The notes: generated from the letters alone by a model not told the origin. 64,000 nt of DNA from Vibrio sp. CB1-14 (GCF_040412085.2 NZ_CP115920.1:310001-374000), one strand, 5' to 3'. Positions 50,171 through 60,736 are shown, counted from the first letter of the stretch. Program-made: numbers and translations.

Positions 50171-51037
50171 TTATTCAATATTCTGAATTTGCTCACGCAT
50201 TTGCTCAATCAACACTTTAAGCTCAACGCCTGAAGCGGTGATGTCAGTGCTGATAGATTTTGAGGCTAGGGTGTTCGACTCGCGGTTGAACTCTTGCATC
50301 ATAAAGTCAAGACGACGGCCTACGGCGCCACCTTTTTTCATAATGCTATTGGTTTCTTTAACGTGAGAGTCAAGGCGGTCTAGCTCTTCTGCTACATCAG
50401 ATTTTTGCGCTAGAAGAATCAACTCTTGCTCAACACGAGAGGCATCTAGCTCGATTTTTGCCTCTTCAAATTTGCCCAATAGGCGTTCACGTTGCCATTC
50501 AATAATTTCTGGCATGCGAGCACGAACTCTCACGACTTCTTCAGTAATTGCATCAAGACGCTGTACGATCAACGCTTTCATGTTGTCGCCTTCACGACCA
50601 CGCGCTTCAATGAAATCCGTTAGTGCGCCTTCAAAACCATCTAATAGCGCTTTGTTGATGGTGTCCATATCTTGCTCTGGTGTTTCCATCACACCTGGCC
50701 ACTGCATTACTTGGAATGGATTGATGCGGCTGTCTTCGCCAGTCAGCGCCATAACTTGATTTGCTGCGCCAATCACTTGCTTAGCCAGTGTCTCATTGAT
50801 GTTGAGTTCACCTTTCGCAGCTGGGTTTGCTTCAAAACGCAGATGACATTCAACCTTACCGCGCGCCAGGCGCTTACGAAAACGCTCACGAAGTACAGGC
50901 TCTAGACCACGGAACTGCTCTGGAAGACGGAAGTATGTTTCGAGATAACGTTGGTTTACAGAGCGGATTTCCCATACTGCGCTACCCCAGTCACCTTTGA
51001 CCTCTTTGCGCGCGTACGCGGTCATGCTGTAGATCAT
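50171..51037 (-). CDS. yicC: YicC/YloC family endoribonuclease-type protein
   Basis: A 288-residue protein matching YicC: N-terminal MIYSMTAYARKEV, SVNQRYLETYFRLPEQFR, and the C-terminal DUF1732 part GGAVGRRLDFMMQEFNRESNTLASKS. YicC in E. coli acts in RNA turnover and has been described as an endoribonuclease or an adaptor for small-RNA degradation. It is divergent from rph, as in E. coli. Its downstream terminator was split by the IS. Confidence 0.95.
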   Translation of the reverse strand: MIYSMTAYARKEVKGDWGSAVWEIRSVNQRYLETYFRLPEQFRGLEPVLRERFRKRLARGKVECHLRFEANPAAKGELNINETLAKQVIGAANQVMALTGEDSRINPFQVMQWPGVMETPEQDMDTINKALLDGFEGALTDFIEARGREGDNMKALIVQRLDAITEEVVRVRARMPEIIEWQRERLLGKFEEAKIELDASRVEQELILLAQKSDVAEELDRLDSHVKETNSIMKKGGAVGRRLDFMMQEFNRESNTLASKSISTDITASGVELKVLIEQMREQIQNIE

Positions 51038-51209
51038 GAAATGATTCCCTTGGATTCAATAAATGTGTTCAAACTGTTCTCATGTTAGCACAGCGGGGGA
51101 AGAGAAGTAATCTGGTGATTGGGGGCAGGGTAGAGAACCTAGACCCCTTTTCAGTTCTCCGCTATAATCTTCGCCCAACCTAACTCCTTCCCTAATTAAG
51201 GTAATGCCC

Positions 51210-51926
51210 ATGCGTCCAAATGATCGCGCAGCAGACCAAGTGCGCCCAATAAAAATTACTCGCAACTACACCGCTTATGCAGAAGGTTCTGTATTGGTGG
51301 AGTTCGGCAATACCAAAGTGTTGTGTAACGCCACTGTGGAAGAGAATGTACCTCGTTGGCTAAAAGGCCAAGGTAAAGGCTGGGTGACAGCAGAATACGG
51401 CATGCTACCACGCTCGACGCACTCAAGAATGCGTCGTGAAGCAGCAAGCGGTAAGCAAGGCGGCCGTACGATGGAAATCCAACGTCTAATCGCTCGCAGT
51501 CTGCGCGCGGTAGTTGATCTAGAAGCCATGGGTGAAGTCATGGTAACGGTAGACTGTGATGTTATCCAAGCAGATGGTGGCACGCGTACTGCCTCTATTT
51601 CTGGCGCAAGTGTGGCAATGGCTGATGCGTTTGCTCACCTTGTTGCGAAAGGCAAGCTAAAGGCGAACCCAATGAAAGGCCACGTTGCCGCTGTCTCTGT
51701 GGGCATTCTTGGTGAAGATATTTTGTGTGACCTTGAGTACACAGAAGATTCTGCAGCCGATACGGATATGAATGTGGTCATGACGGAAGATGGTCGCATG
51801 ATCGAAATCCAAGGCACCGCAGAAGGCGAACCGTTCAGCCATGATGAGTTGATGGCGCTACTGGCGTCAGCAAACAAAGGCATTGCCGAGATCGTAGCAG
51901 CTCAGAAGCTGGCTTTAGAAGATTGA
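51210..51926 (+). CDS. rph: Ribonuclease PH
   Basis: RNase PH trims 3' ends of tRNA precursors and rRNA phosphorolytically. The 238-residue protein shows [51 protein letters not shown] and [18 protein letters not shown]. It is full length, unlike the frameshifted rph-1 of E. coli K-12. Of two nearby ATGs, 51210 matches the family start and lies 9 nt from AAGG. A terminator-like hairpin begins 5 nt after the stop, upstream of pyrE. Confidence 0.97.
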   Translation: MRPNDRAADQVRPIKITRNYTAYAEGSVLVEFGNTKVLCNATVEENVPRWLKGQGKGWVTAEYGMLPRSTHSRMRREAASGKQGGRTMEIQRLIARSLRAVVDLEAMGEVMVTVDCDVIQADGGTRTASISGASVAMADAFAHLVAKGKLKANPMKGHVAAVSVGILGEDILCDLEYTEDSAADTDMNVVMTEDGRMIEIQGTAEGEPFSHDELMALLASANKGIAEIVAAQKLALED

Positions 51927-51930
51927 TTGA

Positions 51931-51957
51931 TAGCTCCCGTAAGGGGGCTATTTTTTT
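51931..51957 (+). terminator. rph-pyrE intercistronic terminator/attenuator
   Basis: TAGCTCCC and GGGGGCTA with a GTAA loop and seven Ts, immediately after the rph stop. In E. coli pyrE is controlled by attenuation at this junction, coupled to translation of rph; position and structure fit the same mechanism. Confidence 0.8.
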
Positions 51958-51972
51958 GAGTAAGACAAAATA

Positions 51973-52020
51973 TGGCTTGGTGAGCGCGTTGAGTAGACCC
52001 CTGCCTGCGCAGGGGTGACG
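51973..52020. repeat. Right half of a palindromic repeat unit, copy E (partial)
   Basis: Contains the core GGCTTGGTGAGCGC and the right arm ACCCCTGCCTGCGCAGGGGTGACG, but no left arm. Confidence 0.8.
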
Positions 52021-52048
52021 AAAACCTCGAGTTTTGAGAGTAGTGGCG

Positions 52049-52078
52049 CGTTATTCCTGCGCAGGCAGGAATCTACTT
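52049..52078. repeat. Left half of a palindromic repeat unit, copy E (partial)
   Basis: A left arm, CGTTATTCCTGCGCAGG onward, 28 bp after the partial right half. Together they look like the middle of a former tandem pair that has lost both outer halves. Confidence 0.75.
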
Positions 52079-52163
52079 AAAGCGATCGCTAACCTTGAAT
52101 GGAACCATGTCTACCGGGGTATGGCAACAAACATACCTAAACACAACAACCGAGAGAGATAAA

Positions 52164-52805
52164 ATGAAAGCATACCAGCGTGAATTTATTGAATTTGCAT
52201 TAGAGAAAGAAGTCCTAAAATTTGGCGAGTTTACCCTTAAATCTGGTCGTAAAAGCCCTTACTTCTTCAACGCTGGGCTTTTCAATACTGGTCGTGACCT
52301 TGCTCGTCTAGGTCGCTTCTACGCAGCAGCACTGGCTGACTCAGGTATTGAGTTTGACGTGCTATTTGGCCCAGCTTACAAAGGCATCCCAATCGCAACA
52401 ACAACAGCGGTAGCACTTGCTGATCACCACGATATCGACACGCCATACTGTTTTAACCGTAAGGAAGCGAAAAATCACGGTGAAGGCGGCAACCTCGTAG
52501 GTAGTGCACTCGAAGGCCGTATTATGCTGGTGGACGACGTGATCACCGCAGGCACTGCGATTCGTGAGTCGATGGAAATCATCAAAGCCAACGGCGCTGA
52601 CCTAGCGGGCGTATTGGTCGCGATTGACCGCCAAGAAAAAGGCAAGGGTGAGCTATCCGCGATTCAAGAAGTTGAGCGTGACTTTGGCTGTGCGGTGATT
52701 TCAATCGTAAGTCTGACAGACCTAATTACTTATCTAGAAGAGCAAGGCGGCAACGCTGAGCATCTAGAAGCGGTAAAAGCGTACCGTGCGGAGTTTGGTA
52801 TTTAA
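52164..52805 (+). CDS. pyrE: Orotate phosphoribosyltransferase
   Basis: PyrE couples orotate to PRPP to give OMP in pyrimidine synthesis. The 213-residue protein has [20 protein letters not shown] near residue 17, [10 protein letters not shown] and the PRPP-binding motif [15 protein letters not shown] near residues 121-135. The ATG at 52164 follows GAGAGAGATAAA; the upstream extension to 52095 has no homology and lies in leader sequence. An attenuator and a partial repeat lie in the 237-bp leader. Confidence 0.97.
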   Translation: MKAYQREFIEFALEKEVLKFGEFTLKSGRKSPYFFNAGLFNTGRDLARLGRFYAAALADSGIEFDVLFGPAYKGIPIATTTAVALADHHDIDTPYCFNRKEAKNHGEGGNLVGSALEGRIMLVDDVITAGTAIRESMEIIKANGADLAGVLVAIDRQEKGKGELSAIQEVERDFGCAVISIVSLTDLITYLEEQGGNAEHLEAVKAYRAEFGI

Positions 52806-52846
52806 TAACTCGTAACAGTTGATTAAAACAAACTGTGTTTGAATAC

Positions 52847-52877
52847 AAAAAAAGGCCTGAATATTCAGGCCTTTTTT
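52847..52877 (+). terminator. Terminator after pyrE
   Basis: AAAAAAGGCCTGA and TCAGGCCTTTTTT with a 4-nt ATAT loop, 41 nt after the pyrE stop; nearly symmetrical, so it may also stop the convergent glycosyltransferase transcript. Confidence 0.9.
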
Positions 52878-52894
52878 ACTTTTGTCATTGAGGT

Positions 52895-54304
52895 TTATTG
52901 CTGCGGTTTGACTTTACACAGAATAGCGCCGCGGTTGTGGCTTTCAGCTATCACATCACTGCAATCAAATTGCTCTTGGTAACGTGGGAAGTCATGGGTC
53001 ATTCTGTCTTTGAAGGCGATCAGATAGAATTGGTCTAGCCCTTCAAGTTGCTCTTCTGTACGCAGAACCTTTGCCTGACCATTACTGTAGTACTGACCAG
53101 AGTATGAGCGTGGATATACGTAGAAGATTTTAACTTCAGGATCCAAGCTGAGAATGAGGTGCTTATCACTACTGTCGGCAATTTTTCCCGTAGATAGCAT
53201 ATAGGTAGCCGCAATCAGCGCAACGGGCACGATAAGCGCAGCAATCGTCAACCAAATGGTATCTTTATTCTTCCAGAAAATCGCAATCAATAGACCAATC
53301 GCTGGTGTACCTGGTAGTACGTAGGTCGGTAGAATATTGCTTGAAACCGTGAACAAGATAAGCGGTGACAATGCCCACCAGATCGCAAAGCTCGTGAAAC
53401 CGTGGTTTTGTTTTGCTTGCTCAAGGCCAAACTTAGCGCGTACCAACATGAGTACCGGTAGAATGAGTGACCACGGTAATACCGCCAGTAACCAGAAGAG
53501 CCAGATTTTACCTTTCGGCTCCTCGTGACCCGAGCCATAAAGATCACCCGTCCAGCCTGGCTCGACGAAGCGCTTGTAGTGCTCGCCCACAATGAAGTAA
53601 TCGATAAATCCAGGTGTGGCGCGCTCTGCCATGATGTACCAAGGCAGCGCAATGGCTAGCATGAGCAAGGTTCCCTTGATAAGCGGGAATCGACGCCATA
53701 GCTCCACAAACGCGCCAATCAGCCCATGTTGAATGACCATCCATGGGAATACCGCCAAACCAAATAGCACAATCGCCACCGGCCCTTTTGCGAGCAGGCC
53801 AATAGCAAGACCAATAAAGCCCACATAGCCCCAAAGCGTCTCACCGCGCCAGCATTGGTAGAAACCAATCATGGCAAGTGCAAGCCCTAAGGTAAGCGCC
53901 ATATCGGTCATCACAGCGCCCGCTGAGATTGAGAATACCAGCGTGGTCGATAGAACGACAGCTGCAACCAGTGGGTTGTAGCCATTCTTCTTCGCAAACC
54001 ATGCAGCACCAGCCACCACAACAACGCCAGCAAGCCAGTGTGGTAAGCGCAAGGTAAATTCTGACAACCCGAAGAGCTCAACGCTAGCCGCACTCATCCA
54101 CGTGAACAGTGGTGGTTTACCCCAAAACGGAACGCCATAGTCAAACAATGGTGTTAGCCAGTTACCAGTTTCCACCATCATTCGCGCCATCTCACCATAG
54201 CGTGATTCAGTTGTGTCCATTAATGGATAGAATCCAAGCGAGAGTAGACGGATTAACAACGCGGCAATGAGTAGGAACCACAGCGTTCGCTGTTTATTTA
54301 TCAT
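52895..54304 (-). CDS. GT39-family membrane glycosyltransferase (ArnT-like)
   Basis: A protein of about 469 residues with roughly 10-12 transmembrane segments. The N-terminal loop holds MDTTESRYGEMARMMVETGNWLTPLFDYG, with the acidic D/E-x-x-Y/R-type motif of the GT-C/PMT fold, then FWGKPPLFTWMSA. This is the build of ArnT and related enzymes that use undecaprenyl-phosphate-linked sugars on the periplasmic face. ArnT itself (lipid A aminoarabinose) is usually longer, and no arn genes are visible, so the acceptor is not assigned. GGAG lies 9 nt before the ATG at 54304; an ATG at 54310 and a TTG at 54319 are alternatives. Confidence 0.8.
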   Translation of the reverse strand: MINKQRTLWFLLIAALLIRLLSLGFYPLMDTTESRYGEMARMMVETGNWLTPLFDYGVPFWGKPPLFTWMSAASVELFGLSEFTLRLPHWLAGVVVVAGAAWFAKKNGYNPLVAAVVLSTTLVFSISAGAVMTDMALTLGLALAMIGFYQCWRGETLWGYVGFIGLAIGLLAKGPVAIVLFGLAVFPWMVIQHGLIGAFVELWRRFPLIKGTLLMLAIALPWYIMAERATPGFIDYFIVGEHYKRFVEPGWTGDLYGSGHEEPKGKIWLFWLLAVLPWSLILPVLMLVRAKFGLEQAKQNHGFTSFAIWWALSPLILFTVSSNILPTYVLPGTPAIGLLIAIFWKNKDTIWLTIAALIVPVALIAATYMLSTGKIADSSDKHLILSLDPEVKIFYVYPRSYSGQYYSNGQAKVLRTEEQLEGLDQFYLIAFKDRMTHDFPRYQEQFDCSDVIAESHNRGAILCKVKPQQ

Positions 54305-54481
54305 TTTCATATGCTCCAAAAGCGGGACTGCGGCCGAGATAAATAGTAAGGCCGATGCTGAGCAAGACGACGCTATATCATCTTGCCGAACAAAAAAACG
54401 TTCGAAGTCTCACACATTCTTCAAGTGTAGGTCAATAAAATAGCAATCAAACTATTGTTAATTTGTGTATACCGGATGACC

Positions 54482-55003
<522 letters not shown>

Positions 55004-55099
55004 TCAGTGTAGCACTTTCCAGCGTTTATTAGGAATGAGGTTGCCAGAACACAATGAATTGCTATTATCCTCAAACAGCTAGGTGATAAGAGAGCAAAG

Positions 55100-56134
55100 A
55101 TGAAAAACATACTGGTGGTTCGCAACGACAAGATAGGCGATTTTATGTTGGCATGGCCAAGCTTCGCGATGCTTAAAGCATCGATGCCGGATTGTCGAGT
55201 CACTGCCTTGGTTCCTAGCTATACCGTGGCGCTGGCAAAAGCCTGTCCGTGGATTGATGAGGTGATTGTAGATTGCGGTAAAAACGCCGACAAGCACACG
55301 CAAAAGTATCTGGTTCAAACACTAAAGGGCGCGAAGTTTGATGCATCCATCAACCTGTTCTCAACCACTTACAACGCTCTGTTAGTGTGGAAGGCGAAGA
55401 TCCCGTACCGTTTGGCGCCTGCGACCAAGTTTGCTCAGCTTTTCTATAATCGACGCATCAAGCAAAAACGCTCACAAAGCGCCAAGCCAGAATACGAGTA
55501 TAACCTCGATCTTGTTCGTGCATTTCTCACCGACCAGTCAATAGATATTGTGGAGCCGCGCGCACCGTATTTCTCTTTCTCTCTTGATGCGCTAGCGAAG
55601 CAAAAAGAGAAATTAGCAGTTGAGCTTGGTCTAAATAAAGCGCTGCCTTGGATTTTTGTGCATGCCGGAAGCGGCGGTTCAGCCAATAACCTCACCCTTG
55701 AGCAGTATTCTGATCTGGTTGCTGGAATCGATGGCAATTTCAATGTGGTATTAACCGCTGGGCCTGGCGAAGAAGAGAAGGCGAGGGAGCTGCAGGTTCT
55801 GTTGGCAGAGAAGCAGATAAACAGTGTGGTGTATGACAAAAATGATGGGTTGGTGGATTTTTCCTGTTCGCTTGCCTGCGCCAGTCTGTTTATCGCCGGC
55901 TCAACAGGGCCTTTGCATATCGCCGCTGCGCTTGATGTGCCAACCGTAGGTTTTTTCCCAGCTAAACGCTCTGCAACGCCACTACGCTGGAAACCCCTTA
56001 ATTCAGATGGACGTCACTTGGCGTTTTCACCGCCTCAAGCCGAGGACAAAGCGAGCCAAGAGAACATGACTCGCATCGATATTGCTAAAGTGACGCAAGA
56101 ACTCAACCTTTGGGCGGCTCAGTACTTGTCCTAA
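55100..56134 (+). CDS. GT9-family glycosyltransferase (heptosyltransferase-like)
   Basis: A 344-residue GT-B enzyme of the ADP-heptose:LPS heptosyltransferase family. Signatures are [20 protein letters not shown] at the N-terminus, [19 protein letters not shown] near residue 185 and [25 protein letters not shown] near residue 270, the nucleotide-sugar donor site. Which heptose it adds to the inner core is not clear. Its 3' end overlaps that of the convergent GT2 gene by 32 bp. Confidence 0.87.
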   Translation: MKNILVVRNDKIGDFMLAWPSFAMLKASMPDCRVTALVPSYTVALAKACPWIDEVIVDCGKNADKHTQKYLVQTLKGAKFDASINLFSTTYNALLVWKAKIPYRLAPATKFAQLFYNRRIKQKRSQSAKPEYEYNLDLVRAFLTDQSIDIVEPRAPYFSFSLDALAKQKEKLAVELGLNKALPWIFVHAGSGGSANNLTLEQYSDLVAGIDGNFNVVLTAGPGEEEKARELQVLLAEKQINSVVYDKNDGLVDFSCSLACASLFIAGSTGPLHIAAALDVPTVGFFPAKRSATPLRWKPLNSDGRHLAFSPPQAEDKASQENMTRIDIAKVTQELNLWAAQYLS

Positions 56135-56882
56135 CCCAGAGATCGGCGTATTTCACGAATGTGGAGTGCGCCGATAGCAAACATAGCAGTAAGCCTTGTT
56201 TACCATCTAAGAATCCGGCTTTGACGATGTACATTTTCACAAAGCAGGCCACAGCATGCAAAATACCCTGTGAAATGCTCGATTTCTTGCCTCGCTTTTC
56301 TCTTTGTTCAGCCCACGCCTTGGCATAACCTGCAGACTTCACCAAGTAGTGGTGAATGTCGTCATAGGTGTAATGGATAAGATCGCCTTGCAGGGTTTCA
56401 ATCGTCATTGACTTGTCGGTCTCGACTTTTTCGTGCACTAAGGAGTCATTGTATTGCGTGAGCTTAGTCGGGTAGAGGCGCAATACTTTGTCTGGATACC
56501 AGCCACAGTGTTTGATGAAGCGACCAAATACCCAACTTAGTCGGGCAAACTGATAAATAGTGGTGGGAGCGTTTTTACTGACCGCTTCCAAAATGCTAAC
56601 TTTGAGCTCTGGAGTGACGCGCTCATCGGCATCGAGCCAAAACACAAAGTCTGATTGGACATGACTCTGTGCGAACTGTCTCTGACGGCCAAATCCAGGC
56701 CAATCACTGTTGGTATAGAACTTAGCACCCATCTCTTCAGCAATAGCCTTTGTATCATCGCTGCTGCCGGAGTCTAAGATAACAATTTCATCCACCCAGC
56801 CTTGCACTGTCTCTAGGCAAGCGCGTAGATGCTTTGATTCATTTTTTACTATCAGCGCGACAGCAAGTGTTGGTTTGGTCAC
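56103..56882 (-). CDS. GT2-family glycosyltransferase (WaaE/KdtX-like)
   Basis: A 259-residue cytoplasmic GT-A enzyme. It has [39 protein letters not shown] at the N-terminus and the metal-binding [11 protein letters not shown] near residue 90, then [19 protein letters not shown] and VHEKVET. This pattern matches WaaE/KdtX, the beta-1,4-glucosyltransferase that adds glucose to heptose I of the LPS inner core. The neighbouring coaD (kdtB) is a classic partner of this gene. Confidence 0.86.
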   Translation of the reverse strand: MTKPTLAVALIVKNESKHLRACLETVQGWVDEIVILDSGSSDDTKAIAEEMGAKFYTNSDWPGFGRQRQFAQSHVQSDFVFWLDADERVTPELKVSILEAVSKNAPTTIYQFARLSWVFGRFIKHCGWYPDKVLRLYPTKLTQYNDSLVHEKVETDKSMTIETLQGDLIHYTYDDIHHYLVKSAGYAKAWAEQREKRGKKSSISQGILHAVACFVKMYIVKAGFLDGKQGLLLCLLSAHSTFVKYADLWVRTSTEPPKG

Positions 56883-56918
56883 TGTTATGATCCTTGGTTG
56901 ATTGTTTTTCTTGTTACT

Positions 56919-57971
56919 CTATTGAAGCGCTTCTGATTTCACCACATGGTCAAACATCGCAACCACGCTTTCAGCTTTAATGCGCTGCATAGCATGCTTG
57001 TCTTTAACCCGTGCACGCCATTCAAGCTCACGGCTGGCTTTCCCCGTTTCAGCGACAATCGCTTCTTCATAAGCCGACACCACATAATCCAAATAACGAT
57101 ACGGGCCAGTGCGCTGTGGATTATGGTGAGCATACAAACCGATCACCGGTGTCTGCATTGCATTAGCCATGTGGGTTGGTCCCGTATCTGGTGCAATCAC
57201 CAAATCACCCATATCAAGCAGAGCCAGCATCTGCATCAGGCTACTTTGACCAATGACGTTGGTGATTGTGTGAGAGCACAAAGCTTCGATTTTCGCGCCA
57301 AGCTCCACTTCAATCGCGGCAGGGCTACCTGCCAAGATGACCTTCCATCCCTTCTCAACGGCATGATTAATCACAGCAACATAACCTTCCGCCGTCCAGT
57401 TTTTATAGCCTTTGCTGGCGGCAGGAACAATGATGAGATTTCGCTGTCCCACTAAAAGCGGCTCTACCCAATCAGCGTGCTGCTGACTATAGTTTAGCTG
57501 CCAACTGGGAAATTCAGCAGGAATGCCGAGGGTATCATTGAAAGCGAGTAAGCCATCCAATACATGCATTTTTTGCGGAGAAGGCACTTTAACGTTGGTG
57601 AATAACTGCTGAAAATCTTGCGCTCGATCTGCATCAAAACCTAATTTGTAATTGGCTTTAATACCCAAAGTCGCGATGCTCGCGCGCAGTGCATATTGCA
57701 TGTGAAGTAGAGCATCAAATTGTTGACCATGGAGCTGGCGCCATAAATCGCGATAGCCACGCCAGCCTGCTTTTTTGTCAAATACGACGATATTGACGCC
57801 TTGAATACTTTTCAGTAGCTTGGCTTCTAATGAGCCAGTTACCCAGGTGATTTGAGTCTTAGGCCAGTGAGCTTGGATCGCTTGTACCGCAGCGATGGTG
57901 TTGCACACGTCGCCAATAGCAGAGAGGCGAAGAATGCAAATCGATTGTGGTGGAGAGGTAAACAGTGCCAT
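56919..57971 (-). CDS. GT9-family glycosyltransferase (heptosyltransferase-like)
   Basis: A second GT9 enzyme, about 350 residues from the ATG at 57971 (MALFTSPPQSICILRLSAIGDVCNTIAAVQAIQ). It has the donor-site segment LVIAPDTGPTHMANAMQTPVIGLYAHHNPQRTGPY near the C-terminus, including the TGPTH motif. The N-terminal motif SAIGD is typical of heptosyltransferase I/WaaC-like proteins. The frame is open upstream to 58043; the start is by comparison with the family and has only a weak Shine-Dalgarno. It sits 36 bp upstream of the GT2 gene in one unit. Confidence 0.85.
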   Translation of the reverse strand: MALFTSPPQSICILRLSAIGDVCNTIAAVQAIQAHWPKTQITWVTGSLEAKLLKSIQGVNIVVFDKKAGWRGYRDLWRQLHGQQFDALLHMQYALRASIATLGIKANYKLGFDADRAQDFQQLFTNVKVPSPQKMHVLDGLLAFNDTLGIPAEFPSWQLNYSQQHADWVEPLLVGQRNLIIVPAASKGYKNWTAEGYVAVINHAVEKGWKVILAGSPAAIEVELGAKIEALCSHTITNVIGQSSLMQMLALLDMGDLVIAPDTGPTHMANAMQTPVIGLYAHHNPQRTGPYRYLDYVVSAYEEAIVAETGKASRELEWRARVKDKHAMQRIKAESVVAMFDHVVKSEALQ

Positions 57972-58139
57972 AGTGCCAGCGCATTCAGTCATAGATTGGC
58001 AACGATTATGCAGCGAAGAAAATAGAATGTAAAATTTCGCCACAGTGCTAGAATCGCCGCCCTAAAACGATAGACTTTACAAATTGTTAAACTCTGTCAC
58101 TCTTTGAATAGTGATTCTAAAGGATGATGTTCTATTACC

Positions 58140-58955
58140 ATGCGGTATGAAGTGATTATGTCGGCCTATAACGACGCCGACGTCCTACAGCTGACTTTAT
58201 CTGGTTATCTCAATCAGGTGGATAAGGACTTTGGTATTTGTGTGGCGGACGACGGTTCCGGACCTGATATCGAGCAGCTTGTTGAAGAGTTTCAGCGGAA
58301 GGGGCTGAGAATTCGTCATATCTGGCATGAAGATAAAGGTTTTCGGCGAACGGTTATTCTCAATAAAGCTGTGGCGAGCTCACAAGCGGAGAGAATTATT
58401 TTCACCGACAGTGATTGCATACCACACCCCTGTTTTGTTGCCGATCATAAGGCCGCTAGTCGTCCCAAAAGACTGGTAACAGGCCCAAGAGTGTATTTAG
58501 GCCCCGATATCACCCAGTGGTTAAAAAATGGAGACTCGTCGATTATCGAGTTAAACAGAACCTCGTTGTTGATTTGGCTCTCCATACGTAAGCAACTGTC
58601 GAAAATCGAGCAAGCAATCCGCTATCCTGCATGGTTACTGCCTTTCTTCAATCGAATGAAAACAGTATGGCCTTATGGCGCCAATTTTGCTGTCGATCGC
58701 CAAGACCTTCTGTTGGTCAATGGTTTTGATGAGGACTTCTTAGGCTGGGGTGGGGAGGACGTTGATCTCAGTCATCGTTTATCCTTGGTTGGTGTGACGG
58801 CGCATAGCTCTCTAGGACGAGCCGTGGTTTACCATCTTGAACATCCGATCCGAGAGGCAGACGATGGTGATGAAACGCTGACCCAACTTAAACAGCAAAA
58901 ACTGAATACCACCGCTGCTTATTGTCGCAATGGCATGAATAAATGGTTAGATTAG
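58140..58955 (+). CDS. GT2-family glycosyltransferase with galactosyltransferase-like C-terminal domain
   Basis: A 271-residue GT-A enzyme with YEVIMSAYNDADVLQLTLSGYL at the start, VADDGSGPD (nucleotide binding), FTDSDCIPHPCFVADH (DxD-type) and the C-terminal ANFAVDRQDLLLVNGFDEDFLGWGGEDVDLSHRL. The last segment is the Glyco_transf_7C (galactosyltransferase C-terminal) pattern. It probably adds a hexose to the LPS core. It is upstream of the Kdo kinase gene on the same strand with 40 bp between, and divergent from the GT9 gene. Confidence 0.85.
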   Translation: MRYEVIMSAYNDADVLQLTLSGYLNQVDKDFGICVADDGSGPDIEQLVEEFQRKGLRIRHIWHEDKGFRRTVILNKAVASSQAERIIFTDSDCIPHPCFVADHKAASRPKRLVTGPRVYLGPDITQWLKNGDSSIIELNRTSLLIWLSIRKQLSKIEQAIRYPAWLLPFFNRMKTVWPYGANFAVDRQDLLLVNGFDEDFLGWGGEDVDLSHRLSLVGVTAHSSLGRAVVYHLEHPIREADDGDETLTQLKQQKLNTTAAYCRNGMNKWLD

Positions 58956-58995
58956 GTATCTAACCACCTATTATCTACTCGGCTTCGGAGACCCA

Positions 58996-59706
58996 GTGCA
59001 ACAAGTATCCCCCAATCCCAATACCATGATCTGGTATGACAGCACCTTTATCTCTGCGCCAGATGAGCAGCTTTTTTGCTCGGATTACTGGCAGAAACAA
59101 GACAAGGTACTCGGCAGTGCTCAAGGTCGTGGTACCACTTGGTTTGTGGAGACCGAACATTTACCGGCGGCGTTACGGCACTATCGTCGCGGTGGACTAT
59201 TTGGCAAGCTAGTGCGTGACCAATATTGGTTTAATGGTTGGCACAATACGCGTAGTTTTCGGGAGTTCTCATTGCTAAGCAAGCTGATTGAGGCAGACGT
59301 CAATGTCCCACGCCCGCTCGCGGCAATGGCTGTGCGCAGTGGACTGTACTATCGCGCTGATCTTTTGAGTGAAAAGATTGCGAATGCACAAGATCTTGTC
59401 GCTATTTTGCAATCAGGTGCGCTAGAGAAACTGGCGTATCATCGAATCGGTGCAGAAATACGAGCAATGCATGATGTGGGGGTCAACCATACCGATCTCA
59501 ATATTCATAACCTACTCATTGATGATCAAAACAAAGTTTGGATTATCGATTTTGATAAATGCGCTGAGCAGCCCGGTGAGAGCTGGAAGCAAGATAACCT
59601 CAGCCGTCTAAAACGTTCTTTTGAAAAAGAGTTAGGGCGTTACCAAATCCACTGGCAGTTAGAGGATTTTGATGAATTATTGAAAGGATATGAGCTAGGA
59701 AAGTAA
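58996..59706 (+). CDS. kdkA: 3-deoxy-D-manno-octulosonic acid kinase KdkA
   Basis: KdkA phosphorylates the single Kdo residue of the LPS inner core at position 4. Species with this kinase usually carry one phosphorylated Kdo in place of two. The 236-residue protein has the kinase fold signatures RGTTWFVE, HYRRGGLFGKL, the catalytic HTDLNIHNLLID near residue 165 and WIIDFDKCA (metal-binding DFD). The start is a GTG 5 nt after GGAG. Membership in the LPS-core cluster supports the call. Confidence 0.9.
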   Translation: MQQVSPNPNTMIWYDSTFISAPDEQLFCSDYWQKQDKVLGSAQGRGTTWFVETEHLPAALRHYRRGGLFGKLVRDQYWFNGWHNTRSFREFSLLSKLIEADVNVPRPLAAMAVRSGLYYRADLLSEKIANAQDLVAILQSGALEKLAYHRIGAEIRAMHDVGVNHTDLNIHNLLIDDQNKVWIIDFDKCAEQPGESWKQDNLSRLKRSFEKELGRYQIHWQLEDFDELLKGYELGK

Positions 59707-59716
59707 TTGACTGTTC

Positions 59717-59760
59717 AGACTTCATGAGTAATAGGATTATTATTACTCATGAAGTCTTTA
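59717..59760 (+). terminator. Long-stem terminator after kdkA
   Basis: A perfect 17-bp inverted repeat (59717-59733 with 59741-59757) with a 7-nt loop, followed by Ts. It could also act on the convergent WavE-like transcript. Confidence 0.8.
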
Positions 59761-59808
59761 TCATGCCTGTATCAACTCACGTATGAGCCAAACACATTGA
59801 ATGGCAGC

Positions 59809-60723
59809 TTAAGGAAGGCGGCGAGCAATACGTCCGCAAAATTGCTTGAATGCACGCTCAGCCCTTTTTTTATCGAGCTTTGGTTTTGAACCATGGTTTA
59901 GTGCCAGCCAATCTTCTAGATCGTATTCTAGTGAGAGGTTACCCCGTTGGTAAAATCTCTCCGTGACATCCAATTGCAATGCTTCCGGGGTGTCCACAAT
60001 AATATTGTTGGCAATAAAGTCTCCCCAAAATGTTGACGGTAGATTAGCACTATCATCGGCCTTGCTGTTGATATGCAGTGGTTCCCCAAGCAAGTCACTT
60101 AACCATGATAGGGTAAGAAATTGCTCAGTTGCAGGGTAGCGTTGCTTTTTACCTGAGTTAAGTTCGAAGTGAATCTCCGGTATTGGTTTATTAGGCCATA
60201 CTTTGAGTAGGTCTTCCGTCAGTCCAAAGTCAAACAAATCACTTTTATGGAAATGCACAGTTTTTCCATAGTGAGAGCCAATAAAGAACGCACTTGAGGT
60301 GATTATTCTTTGCTTAAAGTATTGAAACTTTGCTGCACGAGGCAGATCGTAGTACTTACAGTAAGTGTCAACAAACGCTCGGCCTGAGAGCAAATTGTCG
60401 CTACGAAGCTTAACGGCATATCGTGAGGAAACCGCTGCCAATCCGGCGTTCGAGCTCTTGAGTTGACGGTTGTTGTTCAGAACTAACGGGGTGCCATCAT
60501 TAAACACCTTATTCGAGCCAGGGTCGACGGACTCGACCAGAACATCATAATCCAGACCTTCAATAGGCTGATTTTCCCAAGTAGACAAAATGATCGTCGA
60601 ACTGGGAAAGAACTGACGAATCGATGCTAAGCAGCGCTGGGTGATGCCTTCGATTTGTTCTCTGCCTGGAGTTTGTTGCACTGGTCCCTGGACAACGAAT
60701 GTAATGTCAGAATCATCAATCAC
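59809..60723 (-). CDS. WavE-family lipopolysaccharide synthesis protein
   Basis: A soluble protein of about 304 residues with the WavE hallmark ITFVVQGPVQ near the N-terminus, followed by SIRQFFPSSTIILSTWE, KVFNDGTPLVLNNNRQ and YAVKLRSDNLL. WavE was named from the Vibrio cholerae LPS-core (wav) cluster; members are treated as glycosyltransferases, but donor and acceptor are not known to me. The ATG at 60747 overlaps the upstream gene; a GTG at 60723, 8 nt after GGGGGT, gives MIDDSDITFVVQGP and is preferred. It is the last gene of the four-gene minus-strand module. Confidence 0.82.
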   Translation of the reverse strand: MIDDSDITFVVQGPVQQTPGREQIEGITQRCLASIRQFFPSSTIILSTWENQPIEGLDYDVLVESVDPGSNKVFNDGTPLVLNNNRQLKSSNAGLAAVSSRYAVKLRSDNLLSGRAFVDTYCKYYDLPRAAKFQYFKQRIITSSAFFIGSHYGKTVHFHKSDLFDFGLTEDLLKVWPNKPIPEIHFELNSGKKQRYPATEQFLTLSWLSDLLGEPLHINSKADDSANLPSTFWGDFIANNIIVDTPEALQLDVTERFYQRGNLSLEYDLEDWLALNHGSKPKLDKKRAERAFKQFCGRIARRLP

Positions 60724-60736
60724 GATAATACCCCCA

